Shown piece after piece: positions 19,841-31,305 of a stretch of 64,000 nt of DNA; positions within the stretch are counted from its first letter, which is position 1, and each line of letters opens with the position of its first letter. A program made the translations under genes and the position numbers. The notes below the pieces were generated by a model. It was not told the origin of the DNA, did not search any database, and worked only from the letters and a program-made list of their open reading frames with translations. Source of the stretch: Arsenophonus sp. aPb (GTDB lineage: Bacteria; Pseudomonadota; Gammaproteobacteria; Enterobacterales; Enterobacteriaceae); NCBI RefSeq assembly GCF_029873475.1, contig NZ_CP123500.1, positions 1-64,000 on the forward strand, written 5' to 3'.

Positions 19841-20661
19841 GGCCCTATTGCAAAGATCGGGTTGGATTACTGATAATCTTTACTGACGATTTAATTAAAG
19901 GTGCCGGACATGAATGTTTTTAAAGGTCGACACTTTACCCGCGACATCATCCTGTGGGCAGTACGCTGGTACTGTAAATACGGCATTGGTTATCGTGAGC
20001 TGCAAGAAATGTTGGCTGAACGCGGGGTACATGTAGACCACACCACCCTCTATCGCTAGGTTCAGCGTTATGTGCCAGAAATGGAAAAACGGCTGCGTTG
20101 GTACTCGCGTAATCCTTCCTCTCTTTGCCCGTGGCACATTGACGAAACGTATATAAAGCTGAATGGCCGCTGGGCTTATCTGTATCGCGCTGTAGACAAC
20201 AGACGGCGTACCCTGGATTTTTACCTTCCACCACGGCGTAACAACAAAGCGGCATACCGGTTTCTGGATAAAATTTTAAATAATGTAAAACAGGGACAGA
20301 TTCCAGGCATTATCAATACGAATAAGTCTCCGACATACGCTCGTGCGATTCATCAGCTAAAACGTGAAGGCCAATGTCCGTCTGACGTTGAACACCGACA
20401 GATTAAGTACCGAAATAACGTTATCGAATGCGATCATGGAAAACTGAAGCGGATAATCAGCGTCATGCCGGGGTTTAAATCGATAAAGATGATTTATGCC
20501 ACGATAAAAGAGATTGAAGTATACGACGTAAAGGTCAGGCTAAGTCATTTTACTTCGGCCATCCCCAGGGTGAGATGCGTCTAGTGAGTCGAGTCTTTGA
20601 AATGTAAGACCTTCACCAACAAATAAGGCTGCTGCCGCATCACGATATTTGCAACAGTGCC
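19841..20661 (+). mobile_element. IS6-family element copy F, transposase pseudogene
   Basis: Both ends are present (ggccctattgcaaagatcg at 19841, tatttgcaacagtgcc ending at 20661). The transposase frame has a TAG in place of Trp in LYRWVQR near 20057 (shared with copy A), and a small deletion at EIEV near 20520 that shifts the last 25 codons. No 8-bp target duplication is visible. The central part (20072-20520) retains the catalytic D residues and the CDHGKLKR block. Confidence 0.9.
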
Positions 20662-21068
20662 CAGCTACGATGGGAGCTGGTGCGGGTATAGCTTGGTTGT
20701 TCACTCATAACCTAAATGTTATACACACCTCTATTATCAATATGATCAGTGATGTTAGCGGAATAATTTGTGATGGCGCTTCCAATAGCTGTGCCATGAA
20801 GGTATCAACCGTAACCACAAGTGAGTTTAAAGCCGTATTAATGGCAAAAGAGAACATCCAAGTTAGTGGCAATGACGGTATTGTCGACACAGGTGTAGAG
20901 CAGAGTATCAATAATCTCTGTCGTCTGGTGGTTAACGTCATGCCATCAACAGACAAAGAAATTATTCATATTATGGCTGAAAAAATATGCATTAGTATTA
21001 CTGTAAACCACTACGTTATTCCATTTGTATGCTGTTATCAGTCTCCATATAGCAGAAATAACAAGTAA
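20662..21068 (+). pseudogene. L-cysteine desulfidase / UPF0597 family (CyuA-like), C-terminal third
   Basis: The frame leaving the IS end encodes MGAGAGIAWLFTHNL, ISDVSGIICDGASNSCAMKV, NDGIVDTGVEQSINNLCRL and TDKEIIHIMAEK. The ICDGA-x-x-(S/G)CA(M/L)KVS block with its conserved cysteines is the hallmark of the CyuA/YhaM family, Fe-S enzymes that degrade L-cysteine to pyruvate, ammonia and sulfide. The N-terminal two thirds are missing, cut precisely at the IS6 end, and the tail is longer than usual. Not functional. Confidence 0.8.
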
Positions 21069-21163
21069 CTGACATCAATTTTAACCTTTTATCTCCACGT
21101 TAGAAAAAGAGTGGTATACCATTATCAACGTCTTGAATACTCGACCGATAAATACATATTCTA

Positions 21164-22396
21164 CTAATTAGTGTTACTATCAGATTTTGGTAAATATTCT
21201 TTCCATTCATTAAGAGAGAATACATATTCCTGAGAAACCGGCTGTCCACGTAGGTAAAATGAGACATTGCTTTTTATATCAGGTTCCTCTCTATGTCTAT
21301 ATAACCAACGCAATTCAGATGCTGTAATTGAACGCCCATTAGGATAAGTTTTCTTTGCTATATCTGATATAGAATCAATAATTTCATCAACACAAAAGAT
21401 AACTTTATTTTTTCTTACCATGGTTTGAAATTCTAATCCAGCCTTACTTGTCTTAATCCAACGTTTTGTATCTGTACTATAAGCCCGGTGTTCTGAAGAT
21501 TGAGTTGTTACATTATATTTTGGATGTCTAGCAAGAAAATCCCTAAATGCTATGCCTCTTTCAACATCTCTTAACCTTTGAGCAATAGTTTCATCATTGC
21601 TAAATTCCTCTGGTGATCTACGATCCCATACGGAGTTGGTTAATGTATTTTGTATTACAATCTCTTTCTTATCATAAAGTGTTGCTAATTCTCTTGTTAT
21701 CATTTTTCGACTGTGAGCTAAACCATAAACTACATCCCCTATATTAAAATCTAAAGTTGCTTTAACATCAAAACCATTTCTTTTTAAATTATCATGCCCT
21801 TTTAAAACATGCAGTTCAATATAGACATTCCCAAGGTTTAATTTATTTAATGATTGAGGGAGTGATTCAATACCCCATTTTATTTCAATATCTGAAACAA
21901 CACTTAGTTCTTCAATGGAGTGTGGTAAATCCATTGGTAAATTAAGTGAGTTACACTGATTTAGTGTTAAAACTTTTAATTCACTTGGAAGATTATTTAA
22001 CTGATTAAGATTTGATAGATACTCTAGTTTTATAATTGAAAGTTTTTGCGGTAAGGATGATATGCCATGTAGGGGAGCATTTGCTACTTCAAGCTTTTCC
22101 AAGTTATCTGGTAACTTAGGTAACTCCATTAAGGCCGGCATTTCAATATATAACCTACGAACACAATCGGGAATATGAGGTAAACTGCTAACGGATGATA
22201 ACTCTCCATCATTTAATTCTAAAACAGTACTGTTGTTTTCTTTAACTTCCATTATTTTTTTTTCAATGATTTCCCGTCCAGCTCGCTCATGTTGCGGACC
22301 ACTTCTAACCCATTTTTTTAAAACTAATGCTTCTTTATCAGGCCCTCCGCCTAATATTGCCCTTCCAAGAAACGATATATCTTTATGAATTTTCAT
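21164..22396 (-). CDS. Leucine-rich-repeat protein, candidate type III effector
   Basis: A 410-residue protein from the ATG at 22396 (AGG seven bases upstream). Residues about 70-200 are leucine-rich repeats of the YopM/IpaH style, with LP-x-x-L as the start of each unit (ELPKLPDNLEKLEV, ISSLPQKLSIIKLEY, NLPSELKVLTLNQCNSL, SLPQSLNKLNLGNVY). The C-terminal about 200 residues form a separate domain with FCVDEIIDSISDIAKKTYPN and SELRWLYRHR. It is not the IpaH NEL ligase: I see no CxD motif. No signal peptide. The LRR presumably binds a host protein; the C-terminal function is unknown to me. The frame is intact. Confidence 0.7.
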   Translation of the reverse strand: MKIHKDISFLGRAILGGGPDKEALVLKKWVRSGPQHERAGREIIEKKIMEVKENNSTVLELNDGELSSVSSLPHIPDCVRRLYIEMPALMELPKLPDNLEKLEVANAPLHGISSLPQKLSIIKLEYLSNLNQLNNLPSELKVLTLNQCNSLNLPMDLPHSIEELSVVSDIEIKWGIESLPQSLNKLNLGNVYIELHVLKGHDNLKRNGFDVKATLDFNIGDVVYGLAHSRKMITRELATLYDKKEIVIQNTLTNSVWDRRSPEEFSNDETIAQRLRDVERGIAFRDFLARHPKYNVTTQSSEHRAYSTDTKRWIKTSKAGLEFQTMVRKNKVIFCVDEIIDSISDIAKKTYPNGRSITASELRWLYRHREEPDIKSNVSFYLRGQPVSQEYVFSLNEWKEYLPKSDSNTN

Positions 22397-22664
22397 TTTA
22401 ATACCTAAAAATAAAATAATGTTTATGCGCTAGAAACATTTTTGTATAAATAAATCGAACAATGGCTTGTGTTAAAGAAAAAACGAAAATAAGATATCGC
22501 TTTTATTGAATGATAATATGTTAGGGGATTACCGGCCTGCATCAGGTAAATCACTTAAATTAAGCTACATTTAAGGATAATAAATTAAATTTTGATTGCT
22601 CTGCGATATTAAATAACAATCCTTAGAGCGCTGTTACAATAGTAACTAAGCGTTATGGTACAGG

Positions 22665-23228
22665 TTATTTTAACTTGACATACTCATTATCAAACACTTT
22701 ATAAACCGTTGAGCGCGCAATATTTAATTGACGGGCAATTGCTGTTGCTCCTATTCCCTGAGAACGCAGTTGTTTAATTTTTTCTCGATCAACACTGCGT
22801 TTACGTCCAAATTTAATACCCTTCAATTTTGCTTCCAATCGACCTTCGTTTGTTCGTTCTAAAATACGTTGGCGTTCTGCCTGAGCAACTGCTGATAAGA
22901 TGGTGACTATCATTTTTCCCATTGTACCTTCAGTGCTGATACCATCATCTAAAAATCGTATCGCCACCCCTTCTTGGTCGAACTCTTTTATTAACTGAAT
23001 CATATCTGCAGTATCACGACCAAGACGATCTAGTTTTTTAATCAAAATAATATCGCCCTCTTCGACTTTCAAACGCAATAGATTGAGACCATTCCGTTTG
23101 GTATGGCTACCTGAGACCTTATCAGTAAAAATTCGATTTGCCTTTACACCGGCTTCTTTAAGTGCTTTAACTTGAATATCGAGTGATTGTTGACTGGTTG
23201 AAACTCTGGCATAACCAAAAAGCCGCAT
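22665..23228 (-). CDS. tnpR: Serine recombinase, Tn3-type resolvase
   Basis: A 187-residue protein from the ATG at 23228 (AAGGAG nine bases upstream). The N-terminal catalytic domain has the nucleophile Ser in YARVSTSQQSLDIQ, plus KLDRLGRDTADM and the Arg cluster; the C-terminal helix-turn-helix is QGIGATAIARQLNIARSTVYKV. Longer in-frame starts would read into the res site and are rejected. A complete res site abuts the start codon. No Tn3 transposase is adjacent, so the gene may serve to resolve plasmid multimers or be left over from a transposon. A damaged second copy of its tail lies at 19640. Confidence 0.93.
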   Translation of the reverse strand: MRLFGYARVSTSQQSLDIQVKALKEAGVKANRIFTDKVSGSHTKRNGLNLLRLKVEEGDIILIKKLDRLGRDTADMIQLIKEFDQEGVAIRFLDDGISTEGTMGKMIVTILSAVAQAERQRILERTNEGRLEAKLKGIKFGRKRSVDREKIKQLRSQGIGATAIARQLNIARSTVYKVFDNEYVKLK

Positions 23229-23232
23229 AAAA

Positions 23233-23346
23233 TGTCTCCTTAATCGATTTAAAGACAATGAATGTCTATTATTGTTACAAAACGACTTAATAGACATTTT
23301 AGAGCCAATATTTTCAACTGTCTAAAAATTTATAATATTTTAGACA
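23233..23346. promoter_or_regulatory. Tn3-type res site with subsites III, II and I
   Basis: Three inverted-repeat sites with TGTCT...AGACA ends lie in order: site III 23233-23257 (25 bp), site II 23263-23296 (34 bp) and site I 23319-23346 (28 bp), separated by 5 and 22 bp. These lengths and spacings are those of the Tn3/gamma-delta res site as I remember it. The centre of site I reads TTATAA, the expected crossover core. The promoter of tnpR should lie inside, giving autorepression. Confidence 0.88.
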
Positions 23347-23524
23347 GGTAAATAATCTTTTAAAAAATAATATCGAGTGTTTGAATTTGATATGAGTAAA
23401 TTATCTACTTACAAATTGATTAAACACATTAGGGCTCAAGTGATGAGCTAAATGAGACGCTGTCACTGTACTAATCGTTTTGAGCGCTGGGCGTTCCAGC
23501 ACTTATTGGGGAAATAAAAAAGAT

Positions 23525-24340
23525 GGTCCTGTTGCAAATATCGGCCCTGATTGTTGATAATCATGCTTGACGATTTAACTAAAGGTGCCCCACATGAATG
23601 TTTTTAAAGGTCGACACTTTACCCGCGACATTATCTTGTGGGCAGTACGCTGGTACTGTAAATACGGCATTAGTTATCTGAGCTGCAAGAGATACTGGCC
23701 GAACGCGGTGTGCATGTTGACCACACCATCCTCTATCGCTGGGTTCAGCGTTATGCAGCTGAAATGGAAAAACGGCTGCGGTGGTACTGGCGTAATCCTT
23801 CCGCTCTTTGCCCGTGGCACATTGACGAAACGTATATAAAGGTGAATGGCCGCTGGGCTTATCTGTATCGCGCTGTAAGAGCGTACCCTGGATTTTTACC
23901 TTGCACCACGGCGTAATAGCAAAGCGGCATACCGCTTTTTGGGTAAAATTTTAAACAATGTAAAACAGGGGCAGATCCCAGGCGTTATCAATACGGATAA
24001 GTCTCCGCCATACGCTCCGGCACTCACTCGGCTTAAACGAGAAGGTCAATGTCCGCCTGACGTTGAACACCGACAGATTAAGTACCAGAATAACGTTATC
24101 GAATGCGATCATGGCAAACTGAAACGGATAATCAGCGCCAAGTTGGGGTTTAAATCGATGAAGACAGCTTATGCTACGATAAAAGGGATTGAAGTGATAC
24201 GGGCACTGCGTAAAGGTCAGGCTAAGTCATTTTACTTCGACCATCCCCTGGGTAAGATGCGTCTGGTGAGCAACGTCTTTGAAACGTAAGACCTTCACCA
24301 ACAAATAAGGCGACCGTATCACGATCTTTGCAACAGTGCC
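23525..24340 (+). mobile_element. IS6-family element copy G, transposase pseudogene
   Basis: Full length with ends ggtcctgttgcaaatatcg (left) and cgatctttgcaacagtgcc (right, to 24340). The transposase is broken twice: a one-base deletion at tatctgagc (near 23677), and an 8-bp deletion after YRAV (gctgtaagagcgtacc, near 23876). Both lesions are shared with copies H and I. The last part (23939-24289) with the C-terminal catalytic region is open. No target duplication is visible. Confidence 0.92.
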
Positions 24341-24465
24341 ATTTTTTAGTAAAATCATTTCAAAAGCTAAATGCAGACTCGGTTAATTAACTTTATATTT
24401 ATTTAAAGCACAATTTTCTAACAAAAAGTAAAAAACTCTTAAAAATTATACTGAAGATAATACGA

Positions 24466-24497
24466 ACAAAAAGCGAGGGCTAAATCTCGCTCGTTTT
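24466..24497. terminator. Bidirectional rho-independent terminator
   Basis: AAAAAGCGAG and CTCGCTCGTTTTT flank an 8-nt loop: stem GCGAG/CTCGC with A and T runs on both sides. It follows the stop of the minus-strand trimeric autotransporter at 24553 and suits that transcript. Confidence 0.65.
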
Positions 24498-24552
24498 TAT
24501 GCTTATTAACTAAAACGGTTAATTACTAATTGATACTATCTGAATAATAAAG

Positions 24553-25233
24553 TTACCATTGATAGCCCACACCAACAGTTGCTCCAAAATCACTTTCAGT
24601 ATTAGCACTACCTTGTAACTTAGTTACCCAATGACCATTCTCAGAAATATGAGAAACACCAACTGCAATGGCTGATTTATTACCATAACCCCCGAGAGCT
24701 ATACCAGCCAGGTTTGAGTTAGGTTGATAGGCTTGTGGAATACCTGACATAGCCATAGTAGAAGCTACTCCTGCCGTTAATTTATCATCTAAATAGTCAA
24801 TACGCTTATCTAAGTGTCTGTAAGCGTCATTATTCGCATTTTGGATTTCTCTTAATTGACGGATATTCACCGCGTCGTTATCACTAACACCCGCTTTAAC
24901 ACCACTAATCCTCCGATTACCTCTTTTCCCTACAATATTAATTTTCATGCCATCCTTATTCTGACCAATATGAATATCTTTCGTACCTTTATCTTGTGAT
25001 ATCATACCTGTCCCGCCGCTGTTTATAATGTTATTAACCTCCGATAAGATGTTTTGAATTTCATTAATATTTTTATTGACTCGTTGGTTAGCTTGATACA
25101 GCTGGGAACCATTAATGGCATCTTTGCTATCAGCACTGATTTTACCCTTCTTCACATTAATCAATAGACGTTCACCCTTCGTCCCCCTAAAGTCAATTAA
25201 AGTGCCGTCAGTATCTTTAGCCACAGTGATATT
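24553..25233 (-). pseudogene. YadA-like trimeric autotransporter adhesin, C-terminal part
   Basis: Encodes the end of a trimeric autotransporter: a head/neck unit (KISADSKDAINGSQLYQANQ), a coiled-coil stalk (RQLREIQNANNDAYRHLDKR), and the YadA anchor (LDDKLTAGVASTMAMSGIPQ, ending FGATVGVGYQW with an aromatic C-terminus). It is cut at 25233 by a Tn3-family transposon; the N-terminal part resumes in the same frame at 32704. YadA-type proteins form outer-membrane trimers that bind host surfaces. Without the N-terminal part there is no signal peptide, so it cannot be exported. Confidence 0.93.
25229..25233. repeat. Target-site duplication ATATT, left copy
   Basis: ATATT next to the left transposon end at 25234; the same five bases follow the right end at 32704-32708. 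Confidence 0.93.
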
Positions 25234-25279
25234 CGGGTAGTTTGCGGGAAAGTGCAAGGAACTACGTTAAGAGTTTTGC

Positions 25280-28105
25280 TTACCACTCATAGAAACCCGT
25301 CAAGATAATATGCTCCCAGCCAAGAGGGGATAGATGCGCCAGTTTCTCCGGTGCTATCTCGATACCTTGCCTTTGCATAGCTTGAATGATTCGTCCTAAA
25401 TGCTTGGTGTTCCAGTAGATTATTATGGCAGCGAGCAAATTAAGATGCATCATGCGTAGATGCTGATTTTCAGAGAAGCGATCTGTAATTTCTCCCCGCC
25501 GATTGAAGCTAAGCGCTCGTTTTAACGCATGATGAGCCTCTCCTTTGTTTAGACCCATTTGGGTTCGACGTTGCATAGCCATAGAACTAACCCACTTTAG
25601 GATAAATATTGTGCGTTCAATCCGTCCGATTTCTCTCAAGGCAATAGCTAATTCGTTTTGGCGTGGGAAAGAAGCGAGCTGCCGTAAGATATCACTCGGA
25701 ACAACTTTATGCGTCATAACACTGGCAATAAGACGAATAATATCAGGCCATTGCTTTTCAATTCGTGTGATATTGGCTCTAGCAGAGATAAGTTCTTTCA
25801 TTACTTTGGGTACAGAAACTCCATCCATACCAGAGAGTTTTAGAGACGAGATATTACGCAACTTAGGTGAAAACTGGTATCCAAGCAAAGCACACATAGC
25901 AAAGACATGATCTGTAAATCCTCCGGTATCTGCATAATGCTCTTTTATACGTTTCCCTGCATCATTCATCGTAAGCCCATCAAGAATATAAGGCGCTTCA
26001 TGGGCTGTTGCTGGAATAGTTTTCAGCGCAAATGGTCCATATTGATCAGAGACATGTGTATAGGCTTTAATGCCAGGGACAAGGCCATACTTGGCATTGA
26101 CAACGTTCATCGCTTCTCCAGAGCCGCCGCTTATCATAAACTGGCCGTCTGAAGATGAGCTTGTGCCATCACCCCATGCGCTCGCCAAAGGAAGGTCTTT
26201 ATGCTTCTCGATGACAACAGCTAGAGCATCAGTCATAGTCTCACTTGTCACATGCCAGTTAGAGATGCGCATCAGTGACCAAGGTGATATGTTGGATGAG
26301 TTGCATGAGGCCATTTTCTTTAACCCCATATTGATGCCGCCTGCTAGCAAGACATTAAGCAAACCAATTTCATCTGCACACGGTGAACCACTATGAATGT
26401 GAGTGAAACTGTCTGTCAGTCCAATATCTTCATTGACCTCACGTAAAATCTCTGTAATCGAAACGTCTGGCATTTGTTTGTATGAGAACTGATCCATGCC
26501 TTCTGGTATCTGGCGGTCAAGGCGATTGACTCGTATTTTTCCGTTCTCAATTCCGCTATTGGGTAAACTGTTATGGCGTATCATTTGGTTTACCTGTTTG
26601 ATTTGTTGTGCCAGTAACTCTTGGCGGCTTTTAATCCATGTTTGCGGCTCTAGAGGAATGGGTAGCGATAAGGTCTGTTTGGCTGTTTCAAGAGAAAGTA
26701 GTTGCTGACGAGTATCTTGGTAAGTACCAGAATCTGATACCCAAAGATCACGAGAGCGAAGGTTATCACGAATAGCAAAGAGAACTGCCGTTTCCTAAAG
26801 CTTTCTCTCTGGTGATTGACTTAAGCGTTTACGCCATTTTGCATTAGCGAATTCAGTCGGCAAAATGACATTTGATTGCCCTCTAGCATTCGCTTGATTC
26901 AGCTTCTTCAATAAAGATATGGCATCTAATAATGGCTGCGTCGCCTCATTACCTTCAAAAGTAATATCTTCAAGCAGACGTTGCGTATAGCGCCTAAATC
27001 TACCATGCCCCCGCAGCACATATTCTAGAGGGTCATTACCTAATCTTTGCGATAGCTCTGTTGCTGTTAGTATGAGGGAGTACAGTTCGTGTGCATCAGT
27101 TATCACTTCAGGTACAGCGAGATTTTTTGCATGGCCCTTCAAAAGCTGTTTTCCTAAAGTAACAAAAGATTTAAGGGTTTTGTGGGCAACAGACTTCTGT
27201 TCAGCGAGTTGATCGTCCAGATGACGCTTACATTCGTTGTAAGTTTTGCCAACAATTCGGTCGTGGGTTACCAGTGCAGCATCTGTTATCATTGCCTGCC
27301 ACTCTATTGCACAGATAGCTAATATAGCTAACCTTCTAGATTCATTAATTTCGCGTAATCCATCTGCATAATAGGACTCACCTTGCTGCCTCAGCCAAAC
27401 AACGCGATGTGACGGGATTCCTCGCAAAATAGACTTAGGAATGTTCAATTCTTTCAAGTATTCCAGCTTATTAAGCAAGCGGTTCACATCAGCTGAATTG
27501 TGACCAGCTTCAAATCGTTTCAACCAACCATAGATGGTAAGTCGACCATCGACAGTGTCCTTGAGTAAGCCATGCAGACTTTCCTTCATCTTATCATCAA
27601 GACGCTCCATGACTTTAGCGACGATAGTGCGTTCTCCAGCGACTCGTGCATCAGCACACAATCGCTCAATCACCGTAACGCCGGGAAGAATGATCTTATA
27701 TTTGCGGCATTGCTTAACGAACAACTCTACTAGCTCGGCATTACTCCTTGTTTCTATCGCAGTCTCTGTAAGCCAGTTTATAAATGATTTTTCGTCAGAA
27801 TCCTGAAAAGTACGAAATCCATAAGACCGCTGTAAAGAAGATGAGTGTTCATATCTGGTCTCAGTACGCAAACCATATTCTATGAGCTCATTCTGATCTA
27901 GGCCTAACTGCTGAGCTATAAATCTTAATGTTTCTTGCGGAATAAACTCTTTCTTTTGCAGTAACCTTCCGGGATAACGAAAGGCACAAAGCTGTAGAGC
28001 ATAGCCGAGTTTATTGGCTGCTTTACGTTTTTTGTTAACACGCAAAATATCTTCATCGCTTAGAATATAGTATTGCAGCAATGTAGGTTCATCCTTTGGT
28101 AATTC
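25280..28105 (-). pseudogene. tnpA: Tn3-family transposase TnpA of the outer transposon, main part
   Basis: Encodes most of a Tn3 transposase: the N-terminal DUF4158-like region (LLQYYILSDEDILRVNKKRK, ALQLCAFRYPGRLL) and the DDE domain (ASAWGDGTSSSSDGQ, AYTHVSDQYGPF, DGLTMNDAGKRIKEHYADTG, then LSPLGWEHIILTGFYEW). One in-frame TAG at 26795-26797 breaks it between PERKL and ETAVLFAIRD; frame is otherwise kept. The first codons lie beyond the nested transposon at 31902-31944. Joining across the insertion gives QDLL-ELPKDEPTLLQYY without a gap. Inactive twice over. Confidence 0.93.
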
Positions 28106-28110
28106 TAGTA
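28106..28110. repeat. Target-site duplication TAGTA, left copy
   Basis: TAGTA adjoins the left end of the inner transposon and is repeated at 31897-31901 next to its right end. Confidence 0.92.
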
Positions 28111-28143
28111 GGGGTAGCCACAGAATTCGGAAAATATAGCACG

Positions 28144-31105
28144 CTAAGCAGATTGCAGTGGTCGTAGCGGCCTAAACTTACCTAAGCCGATCTTGGTATT
28201 GCTACGCCACAGGTAATCCCCTGTCAGGTTGATGTGCTCCCAACCCAGCGGCGATAGGTATTGTAATAACGCATCATCAACGATATGTCCTTTGGCACGT
28301 AATCCATTCACCACACTTTCCAGATAAACTGTGTTCCATAGTACGATGGCGGCAGTCACCAGGTTAAGACCACTTGCTCGATAACGCTGTTGCTCAAAAC
28401 TGCGGTCTCGGATTTCCCCAGACGATTGAAAAACACAGCTCGAGTTAAGGCATTACGAGCCTCCCCTTTATTCAATCCTGCGTGTACGCGGCGACGGAGA
28501 TCAACACTTTTGTAACCAATCCAAAATGAACAGCGTGCGCTCGATACGTCCCAGCTCGCGTAGGGCGAGTGCCAGACCATTTTGGCGTGGGTAGCTGCTA
28601 AGCTTCCTTAACATCAGGGAGGCCGTGACCGTGCCTTGCTTTATAGAGGTCGCCAACCGCAAAATTTCATCCCAATAGGAGCGGATGAGCTTGATGTTGA
28701 GTGTTCCGCCAATCATTGATTTCAATCCCTCATAGGTGACATCTCGCTTTGTAATGTAGAGCTTGGTCTCTCCAAGGTCACGTATGCGCGGGGGCAAAGA
28801 AATCCCAATAGGTGCATCAACGCGAAAACGTGATCGGTAAATCCTGCCGTGTCGGTGTAGTGCTCTTCGATTCGAAGATCTGATTCATGATAAAGCAAAC
28901 CGTCAAGTACGTAGGTTGAGTCACGTACACCGACATTGACCACTTTTGTATGAAATGGCGTGTACTGATCAGAAATGTGAGTGTAGAAGGTCCGTCCTGG
29001 ACTACTGCCATATTTGGGATTGATGTGTCCCGTGCTCTCCGCCTTGTTGCCAGTGCGGAAATTTTGACCGTCAGATGAAGACGTGGAACCATCACCCCAA
29101 TGCTCGGCAAACGGATGTTGGTATTGTGCATTGACTAACTCGGACAAGGCTGCGCCATACGTTTCGTCTCGGATATGCCAGGCTTGCAGCCAAGCAAGTT
29201 TGGCATAGGTGGTGCCCAGACACGATTCAGCCATCTTACTCAGCCCCAGATTGATCGCGTCGGCAAGGATTGTCGTCAGCAACAAATTCTTGTCCTTAGC
29301 CAGAACACCCGATTTCAAGTGTGTGAAATGCCGTGTAAAACCAGTCCATTCATCGACTTCAAGCAGCAACTCAGTGATCTTGACATGTGGTAGGGTTCTA
29401 GCGGCTTGATCGATAAAGAGCTGCGCGTGAGTGGGTACCGCTGCATCCGGAGTGATCTTTAGGCCAGAGGCTGTGATGATGGCATCCGGCAGTTCATTTG
29501 CTTTCGCCAGGCGATTGACAGCAGCAAGCTGCGTTTCCAAACGCATCAGCCGCTCATTCAGATACTGATCACAGTCGGTAGTTATGCCCAGCGGCAATTC
29601 TCCTGCCTCTTTGAGGCCAGCAAATTTATCGGGGGGAACAAGGTAGTCCTCAAAATCCTTGAACTGGCGAGATCCCTGCACCCAGATGTCACCGGAACGC
29701 AATGCGTTCTTCATCTCCGATAGCACGCATAGCTCGTAGTAACGTCGATCGATGCCGACGTCGGTTATCACCAACTTCTGCCAGCGAGGCTTGATGAACC
29801 CCGTTGGCGCATTGCAAGGGACTTTGCGGGCATTATTCTTGTTCATACTACGCAGCACATCGATAGCCTCCAATACATCTTTGGCAGTGGGCGCGGCCCT
29901 CAACTTGAGCACAGTGAGGAAGGCTGGAGCGTAACGGCTCAGTGTGGTGTATCCCTCCCGAGACGATGCAGGAAATCGAATTCTTCTGGCTGCGCGAGCG
30001 ATTGTGCCTCTGTCACGCTTTTTGCAAAGGCTTCCCAGGATATGACTGTCTCAATAGCAGTAAACGGATCATTGCCGGCCTGCTTGGCTTCGAGCAATGC
30101 TTGGCCTATACGGCCGAATAATCGCACCTTGGCATTAATTGCCTTTCCTGATGCTTGGAACTGTTTCTGATGTCGCTTCTTGGCATCATTGAACAGCTTA
30201 CCCAGGATACGATCATGAAGGTCAATAATTTCATCGATGACGGTGGCCATCCCCTCAATGGCTAGCGCAACCAATGTCGCATAGCGACGTTGGGGCTTGA
30301 ACTTGGCCAAGTCTGCGGGGGTCATCTGTCCTCCCTCACGGGCAATCTTCAGTAATCGGTTTTGATGGATCAGCCGTTCGACACCAATAGGCAGATCGAG
30401 TGCCTGCCATACCTTGAGTCGTTCGATATGTTCCAGCATGTGCCGTGAATTAGGTTTTACTGGTGATAAACGGAGCCAAGCCAGAGTAGTAGTTTTACTG
30501 TTATCCCGCAGTTTGAGCAGATCGTCGAGACGAAGACGGTGCGAGTCTGACAACGATTTGGCTAAGGTATCGTAGATACGTCGATTGGCATGGGTAAGTC
30601 CTTCAGCACAAGCCCTCTCAACAGCATTGATGGCTGGCAAAATAATTGATCGCTGCCGCAGATAATCAATTAATGCGTTCACCATCACAATGCCCTTGTC
30701 GGTTTGCATAGCCAGCTCAGTCATGGCATGGACGGCCTGCCGGTAGTAGTTCATGTTGAATAGCTGAAAACCGAACATTGTTTGCAATTCAACCAGATGT
30801 TCGCGCCGTGTCTGCTCCCGCTGCCCATACTCGTCCCAACTTTCGATACTAACCTCAAGCTGGTCGGCAACCAATTTTAATAAGGGCGGAAATGGCCGCT
30901 CATCGATACCAAGGACGATGCCGGGAAAGCGCAGATAGCAGAGTTGCACCGCGAACCCCAGGCGATTGGCTGCTCCTCGACGCTGTCGGATGATGGATAG
31001 GTCAGTTTCGCTAAACGTGTAGTGACGGATCAACTCATCCTTGTTATCAGGCAACGCCAGCAAGCTTTCGCGCTCGGCGGTAGAAAGGATTGAACGGCGA
31101 GGCAT
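28144..31105 (-). pseudogene. tnpA: Tn3-family transposase TnpA of the inner transposon
   Basis: A near full-length transposase starting at the ATG at 31105 (MPRRSILSTAERESLLALPD). Segments in order are 29939-31105, 28722-29912, 28501-28797, 28356-28580 and 28144-28359. The peptide jumps frame near 29950, 28795, 28515 and 28400. Recognisable blocks are RQRRGAANRLGFAVQLCYLR, EHWGDGSTSSSDGQNF, FYTHISDQYTPFHTKV, DGLLYHESDLRIEEHYTDTA and LSPLGWEHINLTGDYLW. With four frame breaks it is inactive, though the ends are nearly perfect. The last codons overlap the inverted repeat. Confidence 0.92.
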
Positions 31106-31305
31106 ACAGTTTCCTTTTTCTTGAAAACGAAGGTTTGCGAGAATGTCTTTTGTTGTCCTTCGACTGTACGCAATATCAATACGTTACTGTTCTCAAAAAC
31201 CATTCTTGAAACATTATTCTCAATTTACTACCATTTCAATGAGTTTCGAGAGTCAATTGTTCATAAAAATCCTGTCATGCAATGGAATTACGGAGAAGAA
31301 TTACA

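Noticed and set aside
22620..22650. Further IS6 end (gcgctgttacaatagtaac)
   Set aside because: Only about ten matches to the inverted repeat and no transposase sequence beside it.
23585..23916. Programmed frameshifting in the IS6 transposase
   Set aside because: IS6 transposases are normally single-frame, copies A and F keep the frame at this point, and the lesion is not at a slippery sequence.
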